Below are positions 40,658 to 50,375 of a stretch of 64,000 bases of DNA, one piece after another. The first letter of the stretch is position 1. Each line of letters begins with the position of its first letter. Below the pieces are notes generated by a model. It saw only the letters and a program-made list of their open reading frames with translations, was not told where the DNA came from and did no database searches. The stretch spans positions 310,001 through 374,000 of the forward strand of contig NZ_FOOF01000002.1 of NCBI RefSeq assembly GCF_900113115.1, written 5' to 3'. Origin of the DNA: Duganella sp. CF458 (GTDB taxonomy: Bacteria; Pseudomonadota; Gammaproteobacteria; Burkholderiales; Burkholderiaceae_D). Position numbers and translations under genes: made by a program.

Positions 40658-43171
40658 TTAGTGGGAGACAGACAGCACGTAGGCACCGCTCCGGTAGGCA
40701 GCGGTACTGGTCGCCTCGATGGTGTAGGTCCCCGAAGTCGGTAGCGTGTAGCTGATGCGCGAATTGGTGCCGCCGGCGCCGTCATCGTCCGACCGCAGCA
40801 CGTTACCGCCGGCATCGCGCAGATAGAGGTAGGCATTGAAGGTAGCCGAGCTCATCGTGATGGTGGCAAGCTTGCCTGCAACGCCGGTAAAGCTATAGCG
40901 ATCGGTGTAGTAGCTTGCGCCGCGCGCGCCTGCCGGACAGCCTGACGCTTGCAGGAAGCCGTTGGCCGGTACGCCGCTGTCGATCGGTGTTTCGCAGCCG
41001 GCAGGGGGCGGCACGCCTTCCTGGTTCAGCCTGATCGACTGGGTCGGCCCCGAGCCGGTCATGGAGAGCATGGCGTTGCGCGCATAGCCGGAATTTGCCG
41101 CGATCGAATAGCTGATGGAGCCGTTGCCGCTGCCGCTGCCGGCACTGGTGAGGTTGAGCCAGCTTGGCAGGCCCGCAAGGCGCCAGCTGCAGCTGGCCGG
41201 GGCCGTGATGGTCAAGCTTCCGGTCGCGCCGCCCACGGGCGTGTTGACGACTGCGGGGTTGACGCTCCAGTTCACGCAAGGATTTGCCGATTGGCTCAGG
41301 TAGAAGCTCGATGTGAAGCCTGGTCCGGTAAGCTGGCCGTTGCCGCTGCGGAAGGCAGCGGGATTGGCGCTGGCGGTGATCGAAAACACGCCGTTGCCGG
41401 TACCTGCACCGCCGGCGGTGAGCCTGGCAAACGGTGGCAGCGTGCCGACGTTCCAAGGGCAACTTGGGGCGGCGTTGACCGTGGCAGTGATGGTGCCGCC
41501 GGCAGCCGGGAACGCGCTGCTGCTCAAGCTGACCTTCGGCGTGGTCGGACACTGTGCGGGGCCATCCTGGGTAATGGTGAAGCTGCTGGATTGGCCGAGG
41601 GCAGTGACCTGGCCGGAGCCGCTGCGCGAGGTACTGTTCGGGCTATTGGTCGGGACGGACCAGGTAAAGCTGCCATTGCCCTTGCCGCCGGCCCCCGAGG
41701 TGACGGTTGCGAAGCTTGGCAGGCCGCCGATGCTCCAGGAGCAGGTGGCCGGCGCCGTCACATAAGCGGTGCCGGTGCCGCCCAGATAGCCGACCTTGAT
41801 GCTGTAGGGCGAAACGTAGGGCATGCTCGGGCAGCTGGTCGAAGCCTCTTGCGTCAGCTCCACGCGCCAGTTGGCCAGGTAAAAGACAGCGGTACGCTCG
41901 GCGCCGCTCATATTGGCGCCGGCCGTAAGACCGACGGCGGATGTCCCTTTGTCTGTGATGGAAAGTGTGTTGGCCGGATCGGACGCCAGCCAGGCTGGCA
42001 GGTTGGCCGCTTCAAAACGGCAACCGGCGGGGCCGCTCACAACAATGCCGGCCGAGCCGCCATCCGCATAGACTTTTCTGGAAGTGACATCCAGCGTCAA
42101 GTCCTGGCCGGCGCAAGCCTGGTCAAGCACCGCCGCATAGCTGGTAGCGTCGTTCTGTTCGGCGCCCCCTGCCAGCAGCAGGCTGCCGTCGGGCAGGCGG
42201 GTGGCAATGCTTTCGCGCGCAGGGCCACGTTTTGGGCCGGCGAGGCTCCAGCTGGCGCTGGCGGGCTGGTATTGCAGCAGATGGCGTGCAATCGGGTCGG
42301 TGAACACGATATTGCCGTTGCCCAGCACGGTACTGCTGTCCGGCGAGAAGGCGACCGGCATGACGTTGCCAGGGCTGAATTCGCCGGTGGCGGGATCGAA
42401 GATTTCAGAGGTGTCGAGCTGCATCGAATTGCGGCCGCCTGCCACCAGCACTTTACCGTCGGGCAGCAGCACCGGCTGGATATCCTGGCGTTCTGCCGCC
42501 ATCTGTCCCGTGGCGCTCCATTCGTTGGTGGCCGGGTCCCAGATTTCCGCATTGCGGCTGAACTTTCCCTCCCAGGTATAACCGCCCATTTTCAGTACGC
42601 GGCCGTCCGCCAGCACCACCATGCCGTGACCGCTGGTCGTCTCGACCATATTGCCCGACTTGCTGAAGCTGCCTTTGACTGGATCGAAAATCTCGGCATG
42701 GTGTCCGGTCGTATCGCGGGCGGCGACCATGACGCGGCCGTCGGGCAGCAGGCGCGCCATGGTGCGGGAGTAAGCGGTGTTCATCTGCGCGGTGGCCGTC
42801 CACTTTCCGGTGGCGGGATCGAAGATCTCCGCGAAACTGGAGCCGGTGCTGCTGGAGGTCATGCCGCCCGCCGCCAGGACGCGCCCATCCTTGAGGGCGA
42901 CCGCAGCGTGTTCGCGTTTGGCGACCAGCATCGGTGCCATCGGCATGAAGCTGCCGGTGGACGGGTCATAGACCTCGGTACTTGCCAGCGCCGCTGCGGA
43001 CGGGCTGCTTGTTCCGCCGGTGACCAGGATGCGACCATCGGCCAGGGTGCTGGCCTGATGGAACATGCGCGGGGTAGTCATGGCGCCGGTCGTGACCTGG
43101 GCTTGGACACCCATGCCGGCGCAAGCCAAAAGCGAGGCTGCGGCAATATGGCGCAGGCGGAACTGTTGCAT
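40658..43171 (-). CDS. Secreted Kelch-repeat protein with BACON-like and PPC domains (copy 2)
   Basis: The 837-residue product repeats the layout of its downstream neighbour: signal peptide (RLRHIAAASLLACAGMGVQA), Kelch blades (LADGRILVTGG, LKDGRVLAAGGM, LADGRVLKMGGY, LPDGKVLVAGGR, LPDGSLLLAGGA), BACON-like repeats, and PPC with YTDRYSFTGVAGKLATI and FNAYLYLRDAGGNVL. The two differ at many positions throughout, so the duplication is old. Ninety bases separate them and no terminator is obvious between, so they may be co-transcribed. Confidence 0.86.
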   Translation of the reverse strand: MQQFRLRHIAAASLLACAGMGVQAQVTTGAMTTPRMFHQASTLADGRILVTGGTSSPSAAALASTEVYDPSTGSFMPMAPMLVAKREHAAVALKDGRVLAAGGMTSSSTGSSFAEIFDPATGKWTATAQMNTAYSRTMARLLPDGRVMVAARDTTGHHAEIFDPVKGSFSKSGNMVETTSGHGMVVLADGRVLKMGGYTWEGKFSRNAEIWDPATNEWSATGQMAAERQDIQPVLLPDGKVLVAGGRNSMQLDTSEIFDPATGEFSPGNVMPVAFSPDSSTVLGNGNIVFTDPIARHLLQYQPASASWSLAGPKRGPARESIATRLPDGSLLLAGGAEQNDATSYAAVLDQACAGQDLTLDVTSRKVYADGGSAGIVVSGPAGCRFEAANLPAWLASDPANTLSITDKGTSAVGLTAGANMSGAERTAVFYLANWRVELTQEASTSCPSMPYVSPYSIKVGYLGGTGTAYVTAPATCSWSIGGLPSFATVTSGAGGKGNGSFTWSVPTNSPNSTSRSGSGQVTALGQSSSFTITQDGPAQCPTTPKVSLSSSAFPAAGGTITATVNAAPSCPWNVGTLPPFARLTAGGAGTGNGVFSITASANPAAFRSGNGQLTGPGFTSSFYLSQSANPCVNWSVNPAVVNTPVGGATGSLTITAPASCSWRLAGLPSWLNLTSAGSGSGNGSISYSIAANSGYARNAMLSMTGSGPTQSIRLNQEGVPPPAGCETPIDSGVPANGFLQASGCPAGARGASYYTDRYSFTGVAGKLATITMSSATFNAYLYLRDAGGNVLRSDDDGAGGTNSRISYTLPTSGTYTIEATSTAAYRSGAYVLSVSH

Positions 43172-43263
43172 GATTTCTCCAGTAGATGATATTTCCAGAC
43201 CGCAACTGTAATCATGTTTGCAAAATAGTCAACTCAAAATACCAAGCAGATATCGCTTGTTAT

Positions 43264-43281
43264 TTCGCACAGGTGTGCTAA
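43264..43281. promoter_or_regulatory. TetR operator, copy 1 (upstream of tetR)
   Basis: TTCGCACAGGTGTGCTAA is an 18-bp imperfect palindrome, ten bases before the tetR start. It matches the site at 43955-43972 in 15 of 18 bases. Position suggests autorepression. Confidence 0.65.
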
Positions 43282-43291
43282 AGTTCCGCCC

Positions 43292-43909
43292 ATGGACACC
43301 CTGACCGCAAAAAGCGAAGCGACCTTTGCCGCCATCCTCGACTCCGCCATGGAAATGGCGGCGGCGGAAGGCATCGGCAAGCTGTCGCTGGGCGAGATCG
43401 CCAAGCGCACCGGCATCAGCAAGAGCGGGGTGTTTTCGCGCGTCGGCTCGCTGGAGCAATTGCAATGCGCGGTGCTGGATGAATACGACCGCCGCTTTGC
43501 GGCGGAAGTCTTCATGCCTTCGCTGTCGCTGCCGCGCGGCTTGCCGCGGCTGCAGGCCCAGGTAGCGGCCTGGTTCCAGCGCGCGGCCGACGAGGCGCTG
43601 CGCACTTCCTGCCTGTACACGGCGGGCGCTTTCGAGTTTGACGATTACCAAGGCAGCGCGGTACGCGACCGCCTGGCGCAAGGCGCACTGGCATGGCGCG
43701 CTTCGCTGCGCAAGACCATCCTGCAGGCGATGGAAGCCGGCCAGCTTAGGCCGGACACCGAGCCCGAGCAACTGGTGTTCGAGATTTACAGCCTGGTGGT
43801 GGGCCTGCTGCACGATGCCCGCTTCCTGCGTGACGAGCAGTCGCCGCGCCATGCGCAGCGTGCGTTCAACCGCCTGATTTCGACGTACAAGAGCTTCAAC
43901 GATTTGTGA
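43292..43909 (+). CDS. TetR-family transcriptional regulator
   Basis: The 205-residue protein has the TetR HTH at about 10-56 (ILDSAMEMAAAEGIGKLSLG, IAKRTGISKSGVFSRVGS) and a helical ligand-binding domain with a TetR_C-type AWFQRAADEALRTSCLY and LVFEIYSLVVGLLHDARFL. Its promoter and the next promoter on the strand share an 18-bp palindrome, so it probably controls itself and the downstream peptide/isomerase operon. It has its own intrinsic terminator, so the operon is a separate transcription unit. Confidence 0.92.
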   Translation: MDTLTAKSEATFAAILDSAMEMAAAEGIGKLSLGEIAKRTGISKSGVFSRVGSLEQLQCAVLDEYDRRFAAEVFMPSLSLPRGLPRLQAQVAAWFQRAADEALRTSCLYTAGAFEFDDYQGSAVRDRLAQGALAWRASLRKTILQAMEAGQLRPDTEPEQLVFEIYSLVVGLLHDARFLRDEQSPRHAQRAFNRLISTYKSFNDL

Positions 43910-43918
43910 TTTTGGGTT

Positions 43919-43946
43919 GCCGCGGGTTCGCCTGCGGCCTTTTTTT
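43919..43946 (+). terminator. Intrinsic terminator of tetR
   Basis: GCCGCGGG, a TTCG tetraloop and CCTGCGGC form an eight-pair stem (one G-U), followed by CTTTTTTT. It separates tetR from the downstream operator and peptide gene. Confidence 0.85.
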
Positions 43947-43954
43947 AAGCAAGC

Positions 43955-43972
43955 TTCGCACGGGTGTGCGAA
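43955..43972. promoter_or_regulatory. TetR operator, copy 2 (upstream of the peptide/isomerase operon)
   Basis: TTCGCACGGGTGTGCGAA has perfect seven-base arms (TTCGCAC/GTGCGAA) around GGGT. It lies just after the tetR terminator and 13 bases before the peptide start, so bound repressor would block polymerase or early transcription. Confidence 0.7.
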
Positions 43973-43985
43973 ATTGGAGATGAAA

Positions 43986-44102
43986 ATGCGATTCCTACTT
44001 TTACTGGTGCCCGTCGGCATCTACTTCATGAGCCATAGCAGTCTGTGGGGCATCCTGCGCGGACTGCCGAAGAACAATAGCGATTTCGGCGAAAACTACT
44101 AA
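43986..44102 (+). CDS. 38-residue single-TM membrane peptide
   Basis: ATG 43986 has GGAG seven bases upstream (an ATG at 43980 would be too close to it). The peptide starts MRFLLLLVPVGIYFMSHSSL, one hydrophobic helix, and ends in a polar tail (KNNSDFGENY). It lies between the palindromic operator and the isomerase gene, nine bases from the latter. No family recognised; its retention in front of a coupled gene suggests a real product. Confidence 0.65.
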   Translation: MRFLLLLVPVGIYFMSHSSLWGILRGLPKNNSDFGENY

Positions 44103-44111
44103 GGAGCGGCC

Positions 44112-44717
44112 ATGGTCCTCGACTTCTACTTTGATTTCGCGTCGGGCTATTCCTACTTCGCCGCGCGCCGCATCGAATGGCTGGCGGCTGCCAACGGCGC
44201 CACGGTGCGCTGGCATCCGGTGCTGCTGCCGGCGCTGACCCAGGTGACCGGGGTGCTGCCGTCGCCGGTGGTACCGGTCAAATGGAAGTACGTGACGCGC
44301 GATATGCAGCGCACGGCGCAGGAGGAAGCGATTCCCTTCAATCCCGCCGGCGCCTTCCCGCAGATGCTGATCGCGCCTGGACGCGCCATGCTATGGGTGC
44401 GCGCCAACCATGGCGAGGATGCTGCGGTGTCGTTTGCGCGTACCTGCTTCCAGGCTTATTACGCCGATGGCGTGGACATTGCGGACAAGGCGGTGCTGCT
44501 GGGGATTGCTGAGAGCCAAGGCATCGATGGCTCGGCCTTCCTGGCCAGCCTGGAGGACGCGGCGATCAAGGCGCAGTTCAAGCTAGGCAATGAGGAAGCG
44601 CTGGCACAGGGTGTGTTCGGCGTACCCTTTGTGCTGGCGGACGGAGAACCGTTCTGGGGCTACGACCGCTTCCCGCACCTGGAGCGCTGGCTGTCCGCCG
44701 CCAGGCGGGCAGCCTGA
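44112..44717 (+). CDS. 2-hydroxychromene-2-carboxylate isomerase / GST-kappa-like DsbA-fold protein
   Basis: The 201-residue protein has the HCCA-isomerase pattern: VLDFYFDFASGYSYFAARRI (the S-x-Y-S glutathione-binding start), VLLPALTQVTG, a helical insertion, GVFGVPFVLADG with the cis-Pro, and FWGYDRFPHLERWL. Members isomerise aromatic degradation intermediates or work as glutathione-dependent detoxifiers. There is no CxxC, so it is not a DsbA oxidase. Regulated by the adjacent TetR in all likelihood, so a xenobiotic or aromatic ligand is plausible. Confidence 0.9.
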   Translation: MVLDFYFDFASGYSYFAARRIEWLAAANGATVRWHPVLLPALTQVTGVLPSPVVPVKWKYVTRDMQRTAQEEAIPFNPAGAFPQMLIAPGRAMLWVRANHGEDAAVSFARTCFQAYYADGVDIADKAVLLGIAESQGIDGSAFLASLEDAAIKAQFKLGNEEALAQGVFGVPFVLADGEPFWGYDRFPHLERWLSAARRAA

Positions 44718-44724
44718 AAGCAGC

Positions 44725-44750
44725 AAGGCGCGCAATATGCGCGCCTTGTT
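44725..44750. terminator. Terminator-like hairpin between converging genes
   Basis: AAGGCGCGC (44725-44733) and GCGCGCCTT (44739-44747) pair perfectly over nine bases around AATAT; the tail is TTGTT. It lies between the isomerase gene and the converging metzincin gene and can serve both. Confidence 0.7.
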
Positions 44751-44772
44751 CAGGCGGTCCTATACCCGGCGC

Positions 44773-46596
44773 TTACATGTTATAGCGCGTGTACTGGATG
44801 CCGTGGGTGAGGGACGGCGCAACACCGCTGATATTTTCCGCGCTTTCGCTCATGGAGGCCAGGACTTCGGCGCGGGTAGCGGCGTTGGTGTTTAGTACGT
44901 TGACCCAGTAGGCATAGCCGCTGGGATCCGGGGCGCGATGAAGCACGTTGTTGTACAGCGAAGTGACAAAGCTCTCGTTGCTTGGATTGGCGCCATACAG
45001 ATTGATGAATTCTGCGCTCGCGATGAAGGATGCTGCGATATCCTTCATCGCCGTGCCGCGGTCAGCTTGTGCGATCCAGAACCCGAGACCGCTCAGGTCC
45101 GGCTTGCGGTTGAACGCAGCCTGGTACAGTCGGAAGACCTTGCCTGCTGGGCCGTTGATGTCAAGGGCAACTGTCGCATCGGCAAACTGCAGGCGGTTGG
45201 CGGACAAGTTGTCATACGTCACAGCGGGTTCGCTACCGGTGCTGGAAGTGACGGTAAAGCTGGTGCTTGTTCCGACCTGGTTGATCGCATAGCTGCTCAG
45301 GGGGGCCGTATAGACACCGCGCTCCTGCAGAGAATTCGAGGCATAGAAGCCGGCCAGACGCTGGGCATTTTCCACCAGGACGCGGCGATTGTCGGCGCTA
45401 TTGGCATCGCCGAACACATGGCCATTCAGGGCCAGTAATGGCGACGAAAACACGTTATAGCGGATGCAACCGGTAACTCCGGCATTCGTGCAGGTGGTGC
45501 CATAGGCCATCACGGAGTACTGCTTGAAGGTCAAATCGACGAAGCCATGGCCGTATGGATATGGCGCGTTCGTCGGATCCTGGGCCACATCATGCCGGGC
45601 ACCGAACAGGTGCCCCATCTCGTGGACAAACGACAGGCTGGTCGTGGCACAGGTACGGGCAACCATGGCGAGCGCGGAATTGGCTTGTGCGCCAATGGCG
45701 CCGGCCTGGCCGCAAATGGCCTGGTTGCTGTCGTTCTTCATGGTTTCGGCCAGCACCATGACGACGTCGGCGCCAACGCTGTTGCGCTGCGAATTCAGTG
45801 CGGCGTTGCCCGCAATTGCCTGGATGTCGGTGCTGGTCATGCCGGTTTCGTTATAGTTCACCTGCATGGTGCCGACCAGGCGCACTCGGGTATTGGCAAG
45901 CTGGGTGTTGCTGAAGGTCAGGTTGGCGCTGTCGATTGCACTCTGGATCGCTGCGCCAGGATTGCCGCCAGTGGCGGTGGCAACCTGGTTGGTGTAGGCC
46001 ACCAGAACATCGATCTTCTTTTCGGCAGTACTGATCGATGGGGCGCCGGCAGCCAGCAAGGCGCGAGGCTGGGCCAGCAGGAAAACCTTCGGCGCAGCAT
46101 TGTGCAATTTGCTGTCGTCCGGCATGCGGCTGTCATCGATTTCGCGCAAGGTGTATGCACCTCCCTTGTCGGACTGCAGCTCATAGTGTTTCATCGGGCC
46201 GTTTGCGGTTTGGCCGATGTAGAGGGAACCGACGACTTGCTTGTCGACGACGGTCAGCGTCACATTGTTCGATGGAACCGATTTCACATGGCCGTACCAA
46301 GTGTAGTTTGTTGCGCTACGACGTTCTACGCGAACCATCGTCAAGGTTACGCGCTGGCCGTCAAACAGCTCAAGGTCGATTTCCTTTGCAGCGGCGCCGT
46401 CCGGGGCAATGTGCTGGAAATTGATGTTGACTGACTTCTCGCGCTTGATCGCGTCTTTGAGTGCGCCGGCCAGTGCGCCACTTTTCGAAACTGCTGCAGC
46501 GGGAGTGAACAGCGTGGCTCGCGTTTGCGCGTGGGCCTCGGCGTACAGCATTGGAATTGCCAGGAGTACTGCGGTTTTCAATTTCAGATGACGCAT
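44773..46596 (-). CDS. Secreted metzincin zinc protease with C-terminal DUF4214
   Basis: The 607-residue product has a signal peptide (MRHLKLKTAVLLAIPMLYAE), a ~170-residue propeptide-like region, and a reprolysin-like catalytic domain with the zinc motif HEMGHLFGARHD (H325, E326, H329, H335) and a Met-turn in YSVMAYGTT. The last ~150 residues (FRLYQAAFNRKPDLSGLGFW, LYNNVLHRAPDPSGYAYWVN) are DUF4214 repeats, often found on secreted enzymes and S-layer-associated proteins. An extracellular protease is the clear expectation. Upstream it faces yet another leftward gene across 177 bp with no ORF of note. Confidence 0.92.
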   Translation of the reverse strand: MRHLKLKTAVLLAIPMLYAEAHAQTRATLFTPAAAVSKSGALAGALKDAIKREKSVNINFQHIAPDGAAAKEIDLELFDGQRVTLTMVRVERRSATNYTWYGHVKSVPSNNVTLTVVDKQVVGSLYIGQTANGPMKHYELQSDKGGAYTLREIDDSRMPDDSKLHNAAPKVFLLAQPRALLAAGAPSISTAEKKIDVLVAYTNQVATATGGNPGAAIQSAIDSANLTFSNTQLANTRVRLVGTMQVNYNETGMTSTDIQAIAGNAALNSQRNSVGADVVMVLAETMKNDSNQAICGQAGAIGAQANSALAMVARTCATTSLSFVHEMGHLFGARHDVAQDPTNAPYPYGHGFVDLTFKQYSVMAYGTTCTNAGVTGCIRYNVFSSPLLALNGHVFGDANSADNRRVLVENAQRLAGFYASNSLQERGVYTAPLSSYAINQVGTSTSFTVTSSTGSEPAVTYDNLSANRLQFADATVALDINGPAGKVFRLYQAAFNRKPDLSGLGFWIAQADRGTAMKDIAASFIASAEFINLYGANPSNESFVTSLYNNVLHRAPDPSGYAYWVNVLNTNAATRAEVLASMSESAENISGVAPSLTHGIQYTRYNM

Positions 46597-46773
46597 GAAA
46601 TACTTTCTGGTGGTTGAGGAGAGTTGTCAGCTTAGCATGGTCTTCTTATGAGAAATCTATCGGAATATTGCAATCGATTAACTTTCTATATGGAAGGAAG
46701 CAAGCGAGCGCGCAGCGGCATGGTGGGCGACTTCAGCCCAGGCGCAGCACTGCGCCGGATCGAACGAGCGGGG

Positions 46774-47241
46774 TTATGCAGGTGGCAATGCCACGTCAAT
46801 CCACTGCGCGCCAGTCAACTGCGCCATGCGTTCGGGGCAGATGCGCACCGCAGCATTGATCGCGCCGCCGGCAGGAAGCACTTCGCTGAACACGCGCAGT
46901 GAAACATCGCAATAGACAGGTATCGGCCCCGGCAGGCCGAAGGGGCAGACCCCGCCGACCGGGTGGCCGGTCAGTTCTTCCACTTCATGCGCTCCCAGCA
47001 TGCGCGCTGTGGCGCCGAAATGGGCCTTGAACTTCTTGTTGTCCAGCCGCGCATCGCCGCGCGTCACCACCAGCACGATGCCTTCCTTCATGCGCAGCGA
47101 CAGCGTCTTGGCGATCTGCCCCGGCTCGACGCCGTGGGCCGCCGCCGCCAGGGCGACGGTGGCCGTGCTTTCCGCCAGTTCGATGACTTCCAGGTCCGGC
47201 GCGTGCTGCGCCAGGAAGTGTTTGACGGAATGCAGGCTCAT
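46774..47241 (-). CDS. YbaK/EbsC-family aminoacyl-tRNA deacylase
   Basis: The 155-residue protein has the YbaK fold: TVALAAAAHGVEPGQIAKTL, LVVTRGDARLDNKKFKAHFG with the conserved Lys, LTGHPVGGVCPFGLP, and a terminal LTGAQWIDVA. Members hydrolyse mischarged Cys-tRNA-Pro or Ala-tRNA-Pro. The start codon shares a base with the uvrA stop (TAATG), so translation from uvrA may reinitiate here. Exact substrate is not predictable. Confidence 0.92.
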   Translation of the reverse strand: MSLHSVKHFLAQHAPDLEVIELAESTATVALAAAAHGVEPGQIAKTLSLRMKEGIVLVVTRGDARLDNKKFKAHFGATARMLGAHEVEELTGHPVGGVCPFGLPGPIPVYCDVSLRVFSEVLPAGGAINAAVRICPERMAQLTGAQWIDVALPPA

Positions 47242-50093
47242 TATTTTTTCTTCAGCAGAGGACCGAGGTATTTGCCGGTCACGCTGGCCGGGTTGGCCGC
47301 CACTTCTTCCGGCGTGCCGCTGGCGATGATCTGGCCGCCGCCGGCGCCGCCCTCAGGACCGAGGTCGACGATCCAGTCGGCAGTCTTGATCACGTCGAGG
47401 TTGTGCTCGATGATGACCAGGGTGTTGCCGTGGTCGCGCAGGCGGTGGATCACCTTCAGCAGCAGGTCGATGTCGTGGAAGTGCAGGCCGGTGGTCGGCT
47501 CGTCCAGGATATACAGCGTGCGGCCCGTATCGCGCTTGGACAGTTCCAGCGACAGCTTGACGCGCTGCGCTTCGCCGCCGGACAGCGTGGTGGCGCTCTG
47601 TCCCAGCTTGATGTAGCCCAGGCCAACGTCGAGCAGGGTTTGCAGCTTGCGCGCGATGACCGGCACGGCCTTGAAGAATTCGTGCGCGTCTTCCACCGTC
47701 ATGTCCAGCACTTCGGTGATGCTCTTGCCCTTGTAGTGGACTTCCAGCGTCTCGCGGTTATAGCGCTTGCCGTGGCAGACGTCGCAAGGCACGTAGACGT
47801 CAGGCAGGAAGTGCATTTCGACCTTGATTACGCCGTCGCCCTGGCAGGCTTCGCAGCGGCCGCCCTTGACGTTGAAGGAGAAGCGGCCGGCCGAGTAGCC
47901 GCGCTCTTTCGCGACCGGCACGGTGGCGAACAGGTCGCGGATCGGCGTGAACAGGCCGGTGTAGGTGGCCGGATTCGAACGCGGGGTGCGGCCGATCGGC
48001 GCCTGGTCGACCGAGATCACCTTGTCGAAGTGTTCCAGGCCGCTGATCGATTCGTGCGGTGCCGGTTCGGTCTGGGAGCCGAACAGGTGGCGCGACAGGG
48101 CCGGGTACAGGGTATCGTTGACCAGGGTCGACTTGCCGGAACCGGAAACGCCGGTCACGCAAGTCATCAGGCCGACCGGCAAGCTGAGCGAAACTTTCTT
48201 CAGGTTGTTGCCGGTGGCGCCGGTAATGGTCAGCTGGCGCTGCGGATCGGACTTGTGGCGCTTCTTCGGCACTTCGATTTTCAGCTTGCCGCTCAGGTAT
48301 TGCGCGGTCAGCGACTCCTTCGACTTCAGGATGTCCTTCAGCGAGCCGGAGGCGATCACGTCGCCGCCATGCACGCCGGCGCCCTTGCCCATGTCGACCA
48401 CGTAGTCGGCGGTGCGGATCGCGTCTTCATCGTGCTCCACCACCAGCACCGAGTTGCCGATATCGCGCAGGTGCTTCAGGGTATCGATCAGGCGGTCGTT
48501 GTCGCGCTGGTGCAGGCCGATGGATGGTTCGTCCAGCACGTACATCACGCCCGTCAGGCCGGAACCGATCTGGGAAGCGAGGCGGATACGCTGGGCTTCG
48601 CCGCCCGACAGGGTGTCGGCGCTGCGGTCCAGCGACAGGTAGTCCAGGCCGACGTTGTTCAGGAAGGTCAGGCGCGAAACGATTTCCTTGATCACGCGGT
48701 CGGCGATGTCTTTCTTCGCACCCTTCAATTTCAACTGCTCGAAGAAGGACAGCGTGTCGCGCAGCGGCTTCTCGGCGATCTGGTAAATCGCGCGTTCCTG
48801 CTTGCCGGTGCCGATCTTGACATGGCGCGCTTCCACGCGCAGGCGCGCGCCTTCGCAGCTTGGGCACTTCTTCTCGTTGATGAACTTCGCCAGTTCTTCC
48901 TTCACCGCCATCGAATCGGTCTCGCGGTAGCGGCGCTGCAGGTTGTTGACGATGCCTTCGAAGGTGTGTTCCTTGACCACCGCCTTGCCGCGCTCATTCA
49001 TGTAGGTGAATGGAATGGCGGTCTTGCCGGAACCGTGCAGCACCACATCCTGCGCTTTTGCGGGCAGTTGCTCGAACGGCGTATCGAGTTCGAAATCGTA
49101 GTACGCGGCCAGCGCTGCCAGCATCGAGTAATAGAACTGGTTGCGGCGGTCCCAACCCTTCACCGCGCCGGACGCCAGCGACAGGTTCGGGAAGGCGACG
49201 ATGCGGCGCGGGTCGAAGAACTCGATATGGCCCAGGCCATCGCACTCGGGGCAGGCGCCCATCGGGTTGTTGAAGGAGAACAGGCGCGGCTCCAATTCCT
49301 GCAGCGAGTAGCCGCAGGTGGTGCAGGCGAACTTGTTCGAGTAAATGTGCTCGGCGCCGCTGTCCATTTCGTAGGCGACTGCGCGGCCGTCGGCCAGGCG
49401 CAGTGCGGTTTCGAAGGATTCGGCCAGGCGCTGCTTGATCTCCGGGTTCACCTTCACACGGTCGATCACCACGTCGATGGTGTGCTTCTCGGTTTTCTTC
49501 AGCTTCGGCAGGTCGTCCACTTCGTAGATCTTGGCGTCGTGGGTGCCGCTCTGCACGCGGAAGCGCACGAAGCCCTGGGCCTGCATGGCTTCGAACAAAT
49601 CGGCGTGTTCGCCTTTGCGGTTGGCCACCACCGGCGCCATGATCATCAGCTTGGTGCCTTCGGGCATGGCCAGCACGGCATCCACCATCTGCGATACCGA
49701 TTGCGCTGCCAGCGCGTGGTCCGGGTGGTTGATGCAGTAAGGGGTGCCGACACGCGCATACAGCAAACGCAGGTAGTCGTGGATCTCGGTCACGGTGCCC
49801 ACGGTCGAACGCGGGTTGTGCGAGGTGGCCTTCTGTTCGATGGAGATCGCCGGCGACAAGCCCTCGATCATGTCCACGTCCGGCTTTTCCATCAGCTGCA
49901 GGAACTGGCGCGCGTAGGCCGACAGCGACTCGACGTAGCGGCGCTGGCCTTCTGCGTACAGGGTGTCGAACGCCAGCGACGACTTGCCGGAGCCGGACAA
50001 GCCGGTGATCACGATCAGCTTGTTGCGTGGCAGGTCGAGGTTGATGTTTTTCAGGTTGTGCGTGCGCGCACCGCGGATGCGGATCTCTTCCAT
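47241..50093 (-). CDS. uvrA: Excinuclease ABC subunit A (UvrA)
   Basis: Damage-recognition ATPase of nucleotide excision repair. The 950-residue protein opens [20 protein letters not shown] and carries two ABC modules: Walker [11 protein letters not shown] and [10 protein letters not shown], signature [13 protein letters not shown] and [13 protein letters not shown], and Walker B segments [10 protein letters not shown] and [10 protein letters not shown]. Two CxxC zinc sites (CTTCGYS with [14 protein letters not shown] with CDVCHGK) are present. A LexA-type box lies 91 bp upstream in the region shared with ssb. Leftward transcription continues into the ybaK-like gene. Confidence 0.98.
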   Translation of the reverse strand: MEEIRIRGARTHNLKNINLDLPRNKLIVITGLSGSGKSSLAFDTLYAEGQRRYVESLSAYARQFLQLMEKPDVDMIEGLSPAISIEQKATSHNPRSTVGTVTEIHDYLRLLYARVGTPYCINHPDHALAAQSVSQMVDAVLAMPEGTKLMIMAPVVANRKGEHADLFEAMQAQGFVRFRVQSGTHDAKIYEVDDLPKLKKTEKHTIDVVIDRVKVNPEIKQRLAESFETALRLADGRAVAYEMDSGAEHIYSNKFACTTCGYSLQELEPRLFSFNNPMGACPECDGLGHIEFFDPRRIVAFPNLSLASGAVKGWDRRNQFYYSMLAALAAYYDFELDTPFEQLPAKAQDVVLHGSGKTAIPFTYMNERGKAVVKEHTFEGIVNNLQRRYRETDSMAVKEELAKFINEKKCPSCEGARLRVEARHVKIGTGKQERAIYQIAEKPLRDTLSFFEQLKLKGAKKDIADRVIKEIVSRLTFLNNVGLDYLSLDRSADTLSGGEAQRIRLASQIGSGLTGVMYVLDEPSIGLHQRDNDRLIDTLKHLRDIGNSVLVVEHDEDAIRTADYVVDMGKGAGVHGGDVIASGSLKDILKSKESLTAQYLSGKLKIEVPKKRHKSDPQRQLTITGATGNNLKKVSLSLPVGLMTCVTGVSGSGKSTLVNDTLYPALSRHLFGSQTEPAPHESISGLEHFDKVISVDQAPIGRTPRSNPATYTGLFTPIRDLFATVPVAKERGYSAGRFSFNVKGGRCEACQGDGVIKVEMHFLPDVYVPCDVCHGKRYNRETLEVHYKGKSITEVLDMTVEDAHEFFKAVPVIARKLQTLLDVGLGYIKLGQSATTLSGGEAQRVKLSLELSKRDTGRTLYILDEPTTGLHFHDIDLLLKVIHRLRDHGNTLVIIEHNLDVIKTADWIVDLGPEGGAGGGQIIASGTPEEVAANPASVTGKYLGPLLKKK

Positions 50094-50183
50094 GCGTGGG
50101 TACCTTTCGGGGTCAGCCCGATACTATAGCGTCGAATGAATTCTTGCGCCGCGCCCTCGATACACCAAGCCCAGCGTCAAATA

Positions 50184-50199
50184 CTGTACATATTACCAG
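50184..50199. promoter_or_regulatory. LexA (SOS) box in the uvrA-ssb intergenic region
   Basis: CTGTACATATTACCAG has the CTG-N10-CAG frame, and its flanks extend the symmetry to perfect eight-base arms, AAATACTG and CAGTATTT. It lies 91 bp before uvrA and 176 bp before ssb, so uvrA is the likely direct target. Shared SOS boxes between uvrA and ssb are known from E. coli. Confidence 0.82.
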
Positions 50200-50294
50200 T
50201 ATTTGGGCGGTACGTCAGGTAAGCCATGGCGGCGCTGGTGACCGATGCCGCGATGGCGGCCATTTCAATTGAGCTGCATCAGCTTATGCGATAT

Positions 50295-50322
50295 TTGATA
50301 GGCTATTAATTTAGGGTAAACT
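50295..50322 (+). promoter_or_regulatory. Probable ssb promoter
   Basis: TTGATA (50295-50300) and TAAACT (50317-50322) are separated by 16 bases, about 55 bases before the ssb ATG. It does not overlap the LexA box, so ssb may have a constitutive promoter. Confidence 0.5.
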
Positions 50323-50375
50323 CCGTGGTTTTGGGGCCGTCGGAACTGCCCCTACACCCTTCAGGAGTTTCATAA

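Noticed and set aside
40949..43189. 746-codon plus-strand frame over the second Kelch gene
   Set aside because: Shadow; low-complexity Gly/Ala/Arg translation, no ribosome site, and the minus strand has a coherent domain order.
47403..50129. 908-codon plus-strand frame over uvrA
   Set aside because: Shadow of uvrA, which shows every UvrA motif on the minus strand.
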